The notes: generated from the sequence alone by a model not told the origin. A stretch of 64,000 nucleotides of DNA from JAWLGZ01 sp041690635 (GCA_041690635.1 JAWLGZ010000003.1:124001-188000), one strand, 5' to 3'; shown: positions 16,030 to 25,576, counted from the first letter of the stretch. Numbers and translations are program-made.

Positions 16030-18153
16030 TCAGCGGGCACTCATCGCGTCATCGAGGATCTTCGGGGTTACGAAAACCAAAAGTTCCGATTTTTCATCCT
16101 GATTCAGGTCCCGCCGGAACAGACGGCCGACGACCGGGAGTTCACCGAAGAACGGGATCCGATCAATCTGGTCGATCTTCGTCCGTTCGAAGACCCCACC
16201 CAGAACCACCGTCTGTCCATTTTCCACGAGTACCTGTGTCTGCACCTCCTGGGTGTTGATACTTGGGACACCGCCGACGATAGCGCCGACACTGTCCTTG
16301 TTTACCTTCAGGTCCATGATGACGCGGTCATCCGGGGTAATCTGGGGGGTGACCTGGAGACTCAACACGGCCTTTTTGAAGGAGACACTGGTCGCACCGG
16401 AGGAACTGGCTTCCTGATAAGGAATCTCAACGCCCTGCTCGATCACCGCTTCCTTCTGGTTGGCAGTGATCACCCGTGGGGCCGACACGATCTCGGTCCG
16501 CCCCTCCGCCTGCGCCGCAGAGAGTTCCAGTTCCACCAGGGTATTGGGGCTCAGGAAGGCCAATGCGAGGGATCCCGCCTGTCCGGCGAGGTTGGCAACG
16601 GGCAGGTTTACGTTATAGCGTCCCGGTGCTTCTATGTCGTCACCCCGAATGGCCTGCGTTGTACCATCCAGCGAGCCGCTGGTAAAAGCGACCGTCGGAT
16701 TGTTCAGGCTGTTGGCACTCCTGACTGCGTTTACGCCGAAATTGACACCCAACTCCTTGTTGAAGTCATCAGAGGCCAGGACGATGCGGCTTTCGATCAG
16801 GACTTGGCGGACCGGAATATCCAGTTCGCCGATGAGTGCACGAATCCGTTCGAGATTTTCTGCTGTGTCACGGATCAGCAGCTTGTTTGTCCGGTCATCA
16901 AGAGTGACTTGTCCCCGCTCGCTGAGCAGCGAGTTGTCACCGCTTCGAATCAGATTGGCAAAGTCGCTCGCTTTGGCGTAGTTCACCTGGATACTCTCGC
17001 TCCTCAGTGGTGCGAGGGATTCGATCTGCTGCTGGGCCTGCAAGTCTGCCCGTTCACGAGCCGCGAGTTCCTCGGCCGGCGCAATCATCATTACGTTCCC
17101 CACCTCGCGGATGCCGAGACCACGGGCCCTGAGGATGATATCGAGCGCCTGGTCCCAAGGAACATTCTTCAGCCGGAGGGTAATGTTCCCGCCAACAGTG
17201 TCGCTGGCAACCAGGTTTTTGCCATTGAAATCGGCGAGTAACTGGAGGACAGCACGCACCTCGATATTCTGGAAATTCAGGGAAAGGCGCTCGCCGGTGT
17301 ACCCGAATATGTCGCGCTGAGCGATTGCCTTTTCCGCCTTGCTGATCGGCTTGATCTCTACCATGAGGGTCTTGCCGGTCTGGTAGGCAAGATGCTCGTA
17401 CTCGCCTGCCGGAGCAATTGTCAAACGAGCCGCGCTGCCCGTGGATACCGCGTCAATGGTCGTAACCGGTGTGGCGAAATCCGTCACGTTCAGGCGCCGC
17501 TGCAGATTCTCGGGAAGCTGAGTATCGGCAAACTGGAGCACGATGCTTCCCGACTGCTCCCGCAGATCGTAGGAAATCGACGGATCGCTCAGGGCAACCA
17601 GAACAGTGCCTTCGCCACCTGCGCCGCGCCGGAAATCGATGTCTGTAATCCGATAGCCTGCATCACCATCAACCCGGTTGACCTGCGCGGCCGCCGTCTT
17701 TACAGCCCCTGAAGGGGTGCCTGCGATGGTCACCAGAATGCGGTTGTCTTTCACCTCCAGGTCGTAGGGCACCATCCGGACCAGATTGATCACGACACGG
17801 GTCCTGCCGTTCGCCTCGACCGCCCGCACGCTACGGGTCATGCCCACCCCGATCTCCTGAAGGCGCTGCTCAAGCGCCAGACCGGTATCCGGCAGGTCCA
17901 GCGCGAGACGCGCCGGATTATCGATGGTGAAACTGTTGGGCTCGGGGGCGGGGCCGGATAGCTTCAGGCTGAGCTGGACACGGTCGCCCGGAAGGAGGTT
18001 GTAGCCGATCTCGTCGAGCGTACCCGCAAGCGCAGAGGCTGACGCCATGGCGCCAACCATGAACAGGACAAACGCCGTAATCCAGGCATACCTGTGGCCG
18101 GTGGAGGAAGCCGAAGCTGATGTGAACACCGGATTCATTCTTGTCGTCTGCAT
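16030..18153 (-). CDS. pilQ: Type IV pilus secretin PilQ
   Basis: 707 residues. A signal-like hydrophobic segment is near residues 23-44. Two AMIN-like regions follow (residues ~50-150 and ~160-270), then an STN-like segment (LNFQNIEVRAVLQLLADFNGKNLVASD) and a secretin core ending in the C-terminal LLVFVTPKIL. VEIPYQEASSSGATSVSF is a typical secretin motif. PilQ forms the outer-membrane ring through which the pilus extends. AMIN domains bind peptidoglycan. It is the last gene of pilMNOPQ; AGGAG lies 8 bases before the ATG. Confidence 0.96.
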   Translation of the reverse strand: MQTTRMNPVFTSASASSTGHRYAWITAFVLFMVGAMASASALAGTLDEIGYNLLPGDRVQLSLKLSGPAPEPNSFTIDNPARLALDLPDTGLALEQRLQEIGVGMTRSVRAVEANGRTRVVINLVRMVPYDLEVKDNRILVTIAGTPSGAVKTAAAQVNRVDGDAGYRITDIDFRRGAGGEGTVLVALSDPSISYDLREQSGSIVLQFADTQLPENLQRRLNVTDFATPVTTIDAVSTGSAARLTIAPAGEYEHLAYQTGKTLMVEIKPISKAEKAIAQRDIFGYTGERLSLNFQNIEVRAVLQLLADFNGKNLVASDTVGGNITLRLKNVPWDQALDIILRARGLGIREVGNVMMIAPAEELAARERADLQAQQQIESLAPLRSESIQVNYAKASDFANLIRSGDNSLLSERGQVTLDDRTNKLLIRDTAENLERIRALIGELDIPVRQVLIESRIVLASDDFNKELGVNFGVNAVRSANSLNNPTVAFTSGSLDGTTQAIRGDDIEAPGRYNVNLPVANLAGQAGSLALAFLSPNTLVELELSAAQAEGRTEIVSAPRVITANQKEAVIEQGVEIPYQEASSSGATSVSFKKAVLSLQVTPQITPDDRVIMDLKVNKDSVGAIVGGVPSINTQEVQTQVLVENGQTVVLGGVFERTKIDQIDRIPFFGELPVVGRLFRRDLNQDEKSELLVFVTPKILDDAMSAR

Positions 18154-18170
18154 CCCTTTTCTCCTGAGGA

Positions 18171-18698
18171 CTACTCGGTGAGCGCCAACGAGGCGTTGCG
18201 CTCGACCCAGCCGCCTAGACCATCTGAAACAATTTCGGTCAGGGTGATCTTCATTTCCGTGACGCCGTCGATCCTGCCGTGATTCTGACCGAGGTAATTG
18301 CCTTCCTGCACGCGATAGACCAGTTTGTCGGGCGCGGTAATGATGGCCCAGGCCTCACCCTCCTGTTCCAGGTGACCGACAAACCGCAGCGTATCCAGAG
18401 GGAAGGACTCCAATGACTCCCGCCGACGGTGCTGATCCGGGTGGATACCATCCCCCCTTTCCGCCCGGGTCAAATCCGCGTCGGTCACAAAAGGCGCGAA
18501 GGGTGCGCGCAGATCATGCACGGCGTACGTGAACGTTTCGTACGTCTTGAATTCCGGTACCGGATCCACGCGGCCAGGGGGACGCGCCTTGACATCCGCC
18601 ACGAAATTCTTGAGCTCCCCGTAATCGCTCCCGCTGCATCCACCCAGCAGGATCGATGCCGTGAAGAGTACCCCGATGTAACGAGCGCCCGTGCTCAC
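18171..18698 (-). CDS. pilP: Type IV pilus lipoprotein PilP
   Basis: 175 residues. The N-terminal ASILLGGCSGSD is a lipobox, so Cys at about residue 21 should be lipidated. The rest matches PilP: ELKNFVADVKARPPGRVDPVPEFK, then ESFPLDTLRFVGHLEQ, and YRVQEGNYLGQNHGRI. PilP links the inner-membrane PilMNO complex to PilQ. The start is GTG at 18698 and overlaps the pilO stop (GTGA). Confidence 0.95.
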   Translation of the reverse strand: MSTGARYIGVLFTASILLGGCSGSDYGELKNFVADVKARPPGRVDPVPEFKTYETFTYAVHDLRAPFAPFVTDADLTRAERGDGIHPDQHRRRESLESFPLDTLRFVGHLEQEGEAWAIITAPDKLVYRVQEGNYLGQNHGRIDGVTEMKITLTEIVSDGLGGWVERNASLALTE

Positions 18699-19294
18699 TT
18701 GCTTCCTCCCATCTCGGCATCCTCCAGATACCTGTAGGTTTTCGCAGTAGCGGACATCTTCAACTTGCCGCCATCATTCCCGACCGAGATGTTGTGTATC
18801 GTGACGATTCGTGGCAGTGCGGCGACCCCGCTGACGAAGGTGCCCAGTTCGTGGTAGGTGCCCTTCACTTCCAGGGTAATCGGCAGCTCCGCGTAGAACT
18901 CGCGCTTGACCTCCGCACCCGGCTTGAAAAGGTTGAACTCCAATCCGCTGGCAAGTCCGGTCTGTGTGATGTCCACCAGTAGATCGGCAACTTCGGTCTT
19001 CCCGGGCAGCTGGCGCAGCATCGTCCCGAAGGTCTCGTGCATCTCCTCCATCTGCCGCTTGTAGGTATCGAGGTTGACCGCCTTGGCCTGCTTCTTTTCG
19101 AACTCGGCCTTCAGATCGCCTTCCTTTTTTTGCACCTTGGCCAGCTCCACCCGCTGGTGCTGGGTGTCAAACCAGTAGCCACCGCCGAGGACAGCGAGTA
19201 CCAGCAGCACCATCGCGCCGCCTTTGGCCAACCAGGGCCAGTTTCCGGGATCTTTGGGATCGAGGTTTTTCAGCTCAGCGAGATCGAGGGCCAT
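18695..19294 (-). CDS. pilO: Type IV pilus assembly protein PilO
   Basis: 199 residues: a short cytoplasmic N-terminus, one membrane helix at about 26-46 (GGAMVLLVLAVLGGGYWF), a coiled coil (VQKKEGDLKAEFEKKQAKA), and a periplasmic ferredoxin-like domain including MLRQLPGKTEVADLLVDI. PilO pairs with PilN to form the inner-membrane alignment complex. It starts two bases before the end of pilN region and overlaps pilP by four bases. Confidence 0.95.
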   Translation of the reverse strand: MALDLAELKNLDPKDPGNWPWLAKGGAMVLLVLAVLGGGYWFDTQHQRVELAKVQKKEGDLKAEFEKKQAKAVNLDTYKRQMEEMHETFGTMLRQLPGKTEVADLLVDITQTGLASGLEFNLFKPGAEVKREFYAELPITLEVKGTYHELGTFVSGVAALPRIVTIHNISVGNDGGKLKMSATAKTYRYLEDAEMGGSK

Positions 19295-19295
19295 T

Positions 19296-19835
19296 TCATT
19301 TCCCTCCCTTACTGATCTGGGTCACCCGGAGGGTGAAGTTTCGCTCACTGCCCTTGGTCTGGATGACATTGAGATCCGGATTGCGGAACCAGTCGGATTT
19401 TTCCAGATTCCTCATCAAGGATGAGATTCGGGCATTGGACTGGGCGGTACCTTCGATTGTCACCGTGCGATTGGCCTGCTTGACACTGGAGAAACGGATC
19501 CCGTCCGGGATTGTCTCGACCAGCTCAGAGAAGAGGTACACCACCTCCGGCCGATTCTTCTGCAGGCTTTCGATGACGTTGATCTTCGAGATCAGCCGCT
19601 GCTTCTCCCGTTCGAGTTCTTCGATCTCCCGGATCTTCGCCTCGACCAGCTTGATTTCGCCCTGCAGGTAGCTGTTGCGCGAATTCTGGTAGTCGATCTG
19701 GCCCGCCATGTAGGTATGTACCCCGAAAACCACGACGAGAGCCAGAACCGCCGAAACGACAAGGAGCCCATAAAACTGCTGTTCACGCTGATGGTGCAGC
19801 TCCTCGCGCCAATTTAAGAGATTGATGTGCGCCAT
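19296..19835 (-). CDS. pilN: Type IV pilus assembly protein PilN
   Basis: 179 residues. The conserved N-terminal INLLNWRE motif binds a groove in PilM; a membrane helix at about 22-43 and a Glu/Lys-rich coiled coil (KLVEAKIREIEELEREKQR) follow, then a periplasmic fold. It bridges cytoplasmic PilM and periplasmic PilO/PilP. The start overlaps the pilM stop by one base (TGATG), showing translational coupling. Confidence 0.95.
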   Translation of the reverse strand: MAHINLLNWREELHHQREQQFYGLLVVSAVLALVVVFGVHTYMAGQIDYQNSRNSYLQGEIKLVEAKIREIEELEREKQRLISKINVIESLQKNRPEVVYLFSELVETIPDGIRFSSVKQANRTVTIEGTAQSNARISSLMRNLEKSDWFRNPDLNVIQTKGSERNFTLRVTQISKGGK

Positions 19836-20902
19836 CAGTCAAAACTCCTCAACGCCAGCCCGCAGGCAATCATCAAGGCCGGAGCATCGTTGCTGAGAAC
19901 CTGCGCCTTTACCCGCGGCGCGAGGCTCATATCGGCGAAGGGATTGGCCACGGTGGTCGGCACGCCGAGCTTGTGTTCGATAAGCTCATCCACTCCGGAG
20001 ATTGAGGAACTGCCACCCGCCAGGACGATATGATCAACGCTGTTGTACTGGCTGGAGGAGAAGAAGAACTGGAGTGAGCGGCTGACCTGCTGGGCCATCG
20101 CCTCCTTGAACGGTTCCAGCACCTCGGGCACGTAGTTGTCCGGAAGGCCGCCCTGTCGCTTGGCCATGCCCGCCTCCTCGTAGGAGAGGCCGTACCGACG
20201 CTGAATCTCTTCAGTCAACTGCTTGCCGCCGAAAACCTGTTCGCGGGTGTAGATGGTCTTGTTGTCGTGCAACACGTTGAGCGTGGTCATGGTGGCGCCG
20301 ATATCCACCACGGCGATGGTCTTGTCCACGCCCCGGCCGGGCATCTGCGCACCGATGAGGGTGAATGCGTTCTCCATCGCATACGCCTCCACGTCCATTA
20401 CCCGGGCGGTCAGGCCGGCCACCTGAATCGCCTCGACCCGAACCTCCACATTTTCGCGCCGCGAGGCAGCGAGCAGGACCTCGACCCGCTCCGGATCACC
20501 CTCCGACGGGCCGAGCACTTCGAAGTCGAGGTTGACCTCGTCGAGGGGGTAGGGGATGTACTGGTCGGCTTCCAGTTCAATCTGGCTCTCCATGTCCAGG
20601 TCGGAGAGTGCCGCCTGCATGGAGATGACCTTGGTGATGACTGCCGATCCCGCGACAGCCGCGGCGGCATGCTTGAGTCGTGTACCCGAGCGCTTCACCG
20701 CACGCCGGATGGCTTCCCCGACCGCTTCCACATCGGAGATATTCTTTTCGACAACCGAGTTGGGAGGGAGGGGTTCGACCGCGTAGCTTTCCACACGGTA
20801 GCGACCGCCGCTGCGGCTGAGTTCCAGCAGCTTGACTGCGGTGGTGCTAATATCAAGCCCGAGCAGGGCGGGCTTTTTCCCTTTCAGAAACAGGGGCAAC
20901 AA
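19835..20902 (-). CDS. pilM: Type IV pilus actin-like protein PilM
   Basis: 355 residues. LGLDISTTAVKLLELSR near residue 14 is the first phosphate loop of the FtsA/actin-like fold; VVDIGATMTTLNVLHD is the second, and IVLAGGSSSISGVDELI the adenosine motif. PilM is the cytoplasmic ATP-binding partner of PilN. The start is TTG at 20902, with a second TTG next to it and AAAGGG about 10 bases upstream. First gene of the operon; a sigma-70-like promoter lies about 55 bases before it. Confidence 0.95.
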   Translation of the reverse strand: MLPLFLKGKKPALLGLDISTTAVKLLELSRSGGRYRVESYAVEPLPPNSVVEKNISDVEAVGEAIRRAVKRSGTRLKHAAAAVAGSAVITKVISMQAALSDLDMESQIELEADQYIPYPLDEVNLDFEVLGPSEGDPERVEVLLAASRRENVEVRVEAIQVAGLTARVMDVEAYAMENAFTLIGAQMPGRGVDKTIAVVDIGATMTTLNVLHDNKTIYTREQVFGGKQLTEEIQRRYGLSYEEAGMAKRQGGLPDNYVPEVLEPFKEAMAQQVSRSLQFFFSSSQYNSVDHIVLAGGSSSISGVDELIEHKLGVPTTVANPFADMSLAPRVKAQVLSNDAPALMIACGLALRSFD

Positions 20903-20954
20903 GGCCGTATTCCCTTTATTGGTACGAAGTTAGCGCAACATACGCCGGTTTGGG

Positions 20955-20983
20955 ATTAAATACCACCGGAAAGGCCAGATCAA
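20955..20983 (-). promoter_or_regulatory. Sigma-70-like promoter for pilMNOPQ
   Basis: On the minus strand TTGATC (20983-20978), a 17-base spacer and TTTAAT (20960-20955). The -35 is four of six and the -10 five of six. The leader to pilM would be about 45 bases. It is the best candidate in the 177-base divergent gap to PBP1A. A TATACT at 21029-21034 could be the PBP1A -10, but it lacks a good -35. Confidence 0.5.
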
Positions 20984-21079
20984 CAGTTCTTGCGCTTTCA
21001 TGTCGTGGCTCCCGCATCCGGGACAATTTATACTGCGACTCCTTCCATGGTTTGTTGACCGATTTCGCATGCTCGTCCA

Positions 21080-23590
21080 ATGAGATGGTTCTACCGCTTC
21101 GCTCGTTTCACCACACTGAGCATCCTTGCCGGCTCGCTGGTCGCGGGGTTGGCCGCGATTGGGGCGTATTATTACCTGTCTCCGGGCCTTCCCTCAACCG
21201 AAGTGTTGAAGGATGTCCGCCTGCAGGTCCCGCTTAGGGTCTACAGCGCCGACAACAGGCTGATCGCCGAATTCGGGGAGATGAAGCGTTCCCCGCTGCG
21301 TTTCGGGGAGATCCCGCCCTTGCTGGTAAGTGCGATCGTGGCGGCCGAGGACGATCGGTTTTTCCAGCATCCCGGCGTGGACTACCAGGGGCTTCTCCGG
21401 GCCGCCCTCCACCTGCTGAAGACCGGCGAGAAGGAACAGGGCGGCAGCACCATCACCATGCAGGTGGCCCGCAACTTCTTTCTCTCGCGCGAGAAGACGT
21501 ACCTGCGGAAGATCAACGAGATACTGCTCGCCCTGAAGATCGAACGGGAGCTGCCGAAGGAGGAGATCCTCGAGCTCTACCTGAACAAGATCTATCTCGG
21601 GCATCGCGCCTATGGAGTGGCGGCGGCAGCCCAGGTCTATTACGGAAAGCCGGTCGACGAACTCACGCTCGCCCAGTACGCCATGATCGCCGGCCTGCCA
21701 AAGGCGCCGTCCACCACCAACCCCGTCACCGACCCGAAGCGCGCCCTGTTTCGGCGGAACTACGTCCTCCGCCGTATGCATACCCTCGGCTACATAACCG
21801 CCGCTGAGTTCGAGGAGGCGAGCGCCACGCCGATCACCGCCGCGGCACACACGCAGGCGGCCGAGCTTGACGCCCCCTACCTCGCCGAGATGGTGCGGGC
21901 CGAGATGACCGATCGTTACGGCCGCGACGCCTACACCGCCGGCTTGCGGGTCTACACCACCGTCGATTCGAAACTCCAGTCAGCGGCCAACAAGGCGCTC
22001 AGGGATGGACTGCTCGCCTACGATCGCCGTCACGGCTACCGCGGTGTGGAGGGGCACTTGACCCTCGAGGATGAACCGACGCCCGAAGCGTGGCGACAGT
22101 ATCTGGCCGATTACGGAAATGTCGGTGGATTGAGGCCCGCCCTGGTCACCGCGGTGGAGGAACGGGGCGCAGCACTCTTCATCGGTTCCGGGGAGACGGT
22201 ACGCCTGGAGTGGGAGGGGCTGGAGTGGGCCCGACCGTATATCGACGATCAGCGCGTGGGCGCGCAGCCGAAACATGCCGCCGACATCCTTGCCATCGGC
22301 GACATCGTGCGCATCGAGGAGACCGAATCGGGTTGGCGACTGGCGCAGCTCCCACGGGCATCCGGCGCGCTCGTCTCACTGCGCCCGGAGGATGGCGCGT
22401 TGCTCGCTGTGGTCGGTGGTTTCGACTATTTTCACAGCAAGTTTAACCGCGCCACCCTCGCCCGCCGGCAACCGGGCTCCAGCTTCAAGCCGTTCATCTA
22501 CTCGGCCGCACTGGAGAACGGCTTCACCCCCGCAAGCCTGATCAATGATGCGCCGGTGGTATTCGAGGATTCGGCACTGGAAGCGACCTGGCGTCCGGAA
22601 AACTACAGCGGTCAGTTCTACGGTCCGACCCGCCTGCGCGAGGCGCTGGTCCGATCGCGAAATCTGGTCTCCATTCGCATCCTCCGCGCCATCGGCCTGG
22701 ACCCGGCGCTGGATCACCTAAGCCGCTTCGGCTTCGATCGCCAGCGCCTGCCGCGCGACCTGTCGCTCTCCCTGGGGAGCGGCAGCATTACGCCGTGGGA
22801 ACTGGTCCGTGGCTACGCAGTGTTCGCCAACGGCGGCTACCTGATCGAGCCCTATTTCATCCAGCGCATCGAAGACGCCAATGGTCAGACCGTGTTCGAG
22901 TCCGATCCGGCGATCGCCTGCGAACCGCCGTGTGAAGAGGCCGTACTGCCGACATCTGCCGCAAATGGGGATGACCGGCATTCCGACATTACAGAAACCT
23001 CCGATCACGCGCCCCTTTCCGAAGCTGTCGAGCCGGGCGTGAACGCAGATGGCGAATCGACGCCGGACGAAACCTTGCCGCATCAACCCCGGCTTGCACC
23101 GCGCACGGTCACGCCGCAAAACGCCTATCTGATGACATCGATGATGCGTGATGTCATCCGCCACGGCACCGGCCGCCAGGCACTTCGCCTCGGCCGCGGC
23201 GATCTCGCCGGCAAGACCGGCACCACCAACGAGCAGAAGGATGCCTGGTTCTCGGGGTTCAACGGGGATGCGGCAACCAGTGTCTGGGTGGGCTTCGACA
23301 ATGCACGGCCGCTCGGTGCCGCCGAGACGGGTGCCCGTGCTGCGTTGCCGATCTGGATCGACTTCATGAAGGTGGCGCTTGACGGGCGTCCCGAGCACAA
23401 CCCGCCGCAGCCCCCGGATATCGTGACCGTGCGGATTGATCCCGAAACCGGCCTGCTGGCCCCCGCGGATCAGCCCGACGCCATCTACGAGATCTTCCTG
23501 GCGGACACCGTCCCGCGCCGGAGTGCTGTTACCCAGCGGGCCGTCGAAGGTGGTCCCGCGCCGTCCGCCATCACCGAACAGCTTTTCTGA
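21080..23590 (+). CDS. mrcA: Penicillin-binding protein 1A
   Basis: 836 residues, the normal size for class A PBPs. One N-terminal membrane helix (about 8-30) is followed by the GT51 glycosyltransferase: AEDDRFFQHPGVDYQGL, with the catalytic Glu, then GGSTITMQVARNFFLS. An OB-like insert precedes the transpeptidase domain: SSFKPF (catalytic SxxK), SRN and KTGTTNEQKDAWF. It polymerises and cross-links peptidoglycan. It is divergent from pilM, as in many gammaproteobacteria. The ribosome site is weak; a four-codon ATG reading frame at 21069 overlaps the start by ATGA. Confidence 0.96.
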   Translation: MRWFYRFARFTTLSILAGSLVAGLAAIGAYYYLSPGLPSTEVLKDVRLQVPLRVYSADNRLIAEFGEMKRSPLRFGEIPPLLVSAIVAAEDDRFFQHPGVDYQGLLRAALHLLKTGEKEQGGSTITMQVARNFFLSREKTYLRKINEILLALKIERELPKEEILELYLNKIYLGHRAYGVAAAAQVYYGKPVDELTLAQYAMIAGLPKAPSTTNPVTDPKRALFRRNYVLRRMHTLGYITAAEFEEASATPITAAAHTQAAELDAPYLAEMVRAEMTDRYGRDAYTAGLRVYTTVDSKLQSAANKALRDGLLAYDRRHGYRGVEGHLTLEDEPTPEAWRQYLADYGNVGGLRPALVTAVEERGAALFIGSGETVRLEWEGLEWARPYIDDQRVGAQPKHAADILAIGDIVRIEETESGWRLAQLPRASGALVSLRPEDGALLAVVGGFDYFHSKFNRATLARRQPGSSFKPFIYSAALENGFTPASLINDAPVVFEDSALEATWRPENYSGQFYGPTRLREALVRSRNLVSIRILRAIGLDPALDHLSRFGFDRQRLPRDLSLSLGSGSITPWELVRGYAVFANGGYLIEPYFIQRIEDANGQTVFESDPAIACEPPCEEAVLPTSAANGDDRHSDITETSDHAPLSEAVEPGVNADGESTPDETLPHQPRLAPRTVTPQNAYLMTSMMRDVIRHGTGRQALRLGRGDLAGKTGTTNEQKDAWFSGFNGDAATSVWVGFDNARPLGAAETGARAALPIWIDFMKVALDGRPEHNPPQPPDIVTVRIDPETGLLAPADQPDAIYEIFLADTVPRRSAVTQRAVEGGPAPSAITEQLF

Positions 23591-23600
23591 TCCGGCGCTC

Positions 23601-24236
23601 GTGGGAGGCAACCACCGCAGGGGTTCGCAGGGCAGGAACCCGCAAACCGTTGACCGCATCGCCCAGGCTGCAGCCCGCCTGATGGCGGAGAGTGGGATTC
23701 GGGACTTCGGCCTTGCCAAACGCAAGGCGGCGGAACAGCTGGGGGTGATCGCCTCGCGCAGCCTGCCGACCAACCAGGAGGTGGAGCATGCGCTGATCGA
23801 ATACCAGCGTATCTTCCGCGCCCACGCCCAACCGAAACAACTACAGCGGTTACGTGAGGCGGCGGTGAAAGCCATGCGGCTGCTGGAGCAGTTTGCGCCG
23901 CGCCTGGTGGGCCCGGTACTGGGCGGTACCGCCGACGAGAACTATCCGGTGACGCTGCATCTGTTCGCCGAAACGCCGGAAGCGGTCGGCCTGTTCCTGG
24001 ATGACAGGAACATCCCCCACGAGCTTCAGAAGAGGCGGTTGCGGGTGGACACCGATCACGTCTTGGAGTATCCCCAGTACCGCTTCGTGGCCGGAGAGGT
24101 CACCGTTGAACTGACCGTCTTTCCTCCAAAGGCTATCCGCCAGAGCCCGTTGAGTCCGGTGGATGGCCGGCCCATGTCACGGGCGAGCCTGACCGCCGTC
24201 GAGGCGCTGGTAACCGAAGGCGCGGAGGGCGGCTGA
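23601..24236 (+). CDS. Conserved-looking protein of unknown function downstream of PBP1A
   Basis: About 211 residues from a GTG at 23601, ten bases after the PBP1A stop; an ATG at 23682 is the alternative. Residues ~15-55 look helical (VDRIAQAAARLMAESG, then DFGLAKRKAAEQLGV), resembling a small helical N-domain. Residues ~100-190 contain RLVGPVLGGTADENYPVTLHLF and a strand-rich part (VDTDHVLEYPQYRF) that vaguely recall minimal nucleotidyltransferase folds. The usual catalytic Asp pair is not obvious, so no enzymatic call is made. No signal peptide. Probably co-transcribed with mrcA. Confidence 0.6.
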   Translation: MGGNHRRGSQGRNPQTVDRIAQAAARLMAESGIRDFGLAKRKAAEQLGVIASRSLPTNQEVEHALIEYQRIFRAHAQPKQLQRLREAAVKAMRLLEQFAPRLVGPVLGGTADENYPVTLHLFAETPEAVGLFLDDRNIPHELQKRRLRVDTDHVLEYPQYRFVAGEVTVELTVFPPKAIRQSPLSPVDGRPMSRASLTAVEALVTEGAEGG

Positions 24237-24246
24237 GACGCCTCAC

Positions 24247-24323
24247 TTCACGCTTCACGCTTCACGCTTCACGCTTCACGCTTCACGCTTCACGCTTCAC
24301 GCTTCACGCTTCACGCTTCACGC
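24247..24323. repeat. Eleven exact TTCACGC heptamers
   Basis: TTCACGC is repeated 11 times without error over 77 bases, between the convergent unknown gene and the malic enzyme gene. The malic enzyme TGA (24318-24320, read on the minus strand) lies inside the last unit. The opposite-strand unit is GCGTGAA. Confidence 0.95.
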
Positions 24324-25568
24324 CAAAGCATACTTCGACGGTAGCTCCCCCCGGGCGACCCCCGTCTCCACCGCGGCCCGTGCCACCGCCGCCGGCACCC
24401 GTTCAATCAGGCGCGGGTCGAATGGCTTCGGAATGATGTAGTCACGGCCGAAGGCGAGCGATTGCAGTCCGTAGGCGGAAAGGACCGATTCCGGTACCGG
24501 CTCATGGGCCAGATCGGCAAGGGCGCGCGCCGCCGCCAGCGCCATCTGCTGATTGATCGCCGAGGCATGCACATCGAGCGCCCCGCGGAAGATGAACGGA
24601 AATCCGAGCACGTTGTTGACCTGGTTCGGATAGTCGCTGCGTCCGGTCGCCATCACCAGATCGGGCCGTGCGGCGATGGCCACCTCGGGCCGAATCTCGG
24701 GCACAGGATTGGAGAGGGCGAAGATGATCGGCCGCTCGGCCATGGCGGCCAGCACGCCGGCATCGACGAGGTCGGGTCCGGAGACCCCGATGAACACGTC
24801 GGCACCGCGCATGGCATCCGCCAGTGTGCGGGCGTCGGTCTCCACTGCAAATTCCGCCTTGTAGCGGTTGAGGCCGTCGCGCCCGGCATGAATCACCCCC
24901 TGGCGATCCACCAGGCGCATGTTTTCACGCCGGGCCCCCAGCGCGGTCAGCAGCCGCATGGAGGCGATTCCGGCAGCGCCGGCCCCCAGGCAGACGATGC
25001 GCGCCGTCTCCAGCTGCTTGCCCTGGATCTCCAACGCGTTCAGCAGGCCGGCGGCGATGATGACTGCGGTGCCGTGCTGGTCGTCATGGAAAACCGGGAT
25101 ATCCAGCCGCGCCTGCAGCTCCTCCTCGATGGCGAAGCAGCGGGGGGCCTTGATGTCCTCGAGATTGATCCCGCCGAAGGTCGGTGCGATGCGCTCCACG
25201 GTCTCGATGAACTGCTCCGGTGTCTCGGAGGCCACCTCGATGTCGAACACGTCGATATCGGCAAAGCGCTTGAACAGCACCGCCTTGCCCTCCATCACCG
25301 GCTTGCCCGCCAGCGGCCCCACATCCCCCAGCCCCAGCACGGCGCTGCCGTCGGTGATCACCGCCACCAGATTGCCCTTGGCGGTGTAACGGTAGGCGGA
25401 CTCCGGGTCGGCGGCGATCGCCCGCACCGGCGCCGCCACCCCCGGGGTGTAGGCGAGACTGAGTTCCGCCTGTGTACCGCAGGGCTTGGTAATGGCGGTG
25501 GCAATCTTTCCGGGCACCGGCCCGGCGTGGTAATCGAGTGCCGCCTGATCCAGTTTGTCTCTGCTCAT
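24318..25568 (-). CDS. NAD(P)-dependent malic enzyme, short form
   Basis: 416 residues: only the malic enzyme half. The phosphotransacetylase-like domain of long MaeB is absent. Visible: LAYTPGVAAPVRAI near 39, VITDGSAVLGLGDVG with the substrate region, the metal ligands around GINLEDIKAPRCF and FHDDQHGTAV, and the Rossmann motif CLGAGAAGIASMRLL. It decarboxylates malate to pyruvate, giving reducing power and linking the TCA cycle to gluconeogenesis. Cofactor choice cannot be read with certainty. It follows the M48 protease gene by eight bases. Confidence 0.92.
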   Translation of the reverse strand: MSRDKLDQAALDYHAGPVPGKIATAITKPCGTQAELSLAYTPGVAAPVRAIAADPESAYRYTAKGNLVAVITDGSAVLGLGDVGPLAGKPVMEGKAVLFKRFADIDVFDIEVASETPEQFIETVERIAPTFGGINLEDIKAPRCFAIEEELQARLDIPVFHDDQHGTAVIIAAGLLNALEIQGKQLETARIVCLGAGAAGIASMRLLTALGARRENMRLVDRQGVIHAGRDGLNRYKAEFAVETDARTLADAMRGADVFIGVSGPDLVDAGVLAAMAERPIIFALSNPVPEIRPEVAIAARPDLVMATGRSDYPNQVNNVLGFPFIFRGALDVHASAINQQMALAAARALADLAHEPVPESVLSAYGLQSLAFGRDYIIPKPFDPRLIERVPAAVARAAVETGVARGELPSKYALA

Positions 25569-25576
25569 CTTGTTCC

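Noticed and set aside
21069..21083. Four-codon leader peptide overlapping mrcA (ATG CTC GTC CAA TGA)
   Set aside because: No ribosome site before it, and short overlaps arise often by chance.
24247..24323. CRISPR array
   Set aside because: Units are contiguous 7-mers without spacers.
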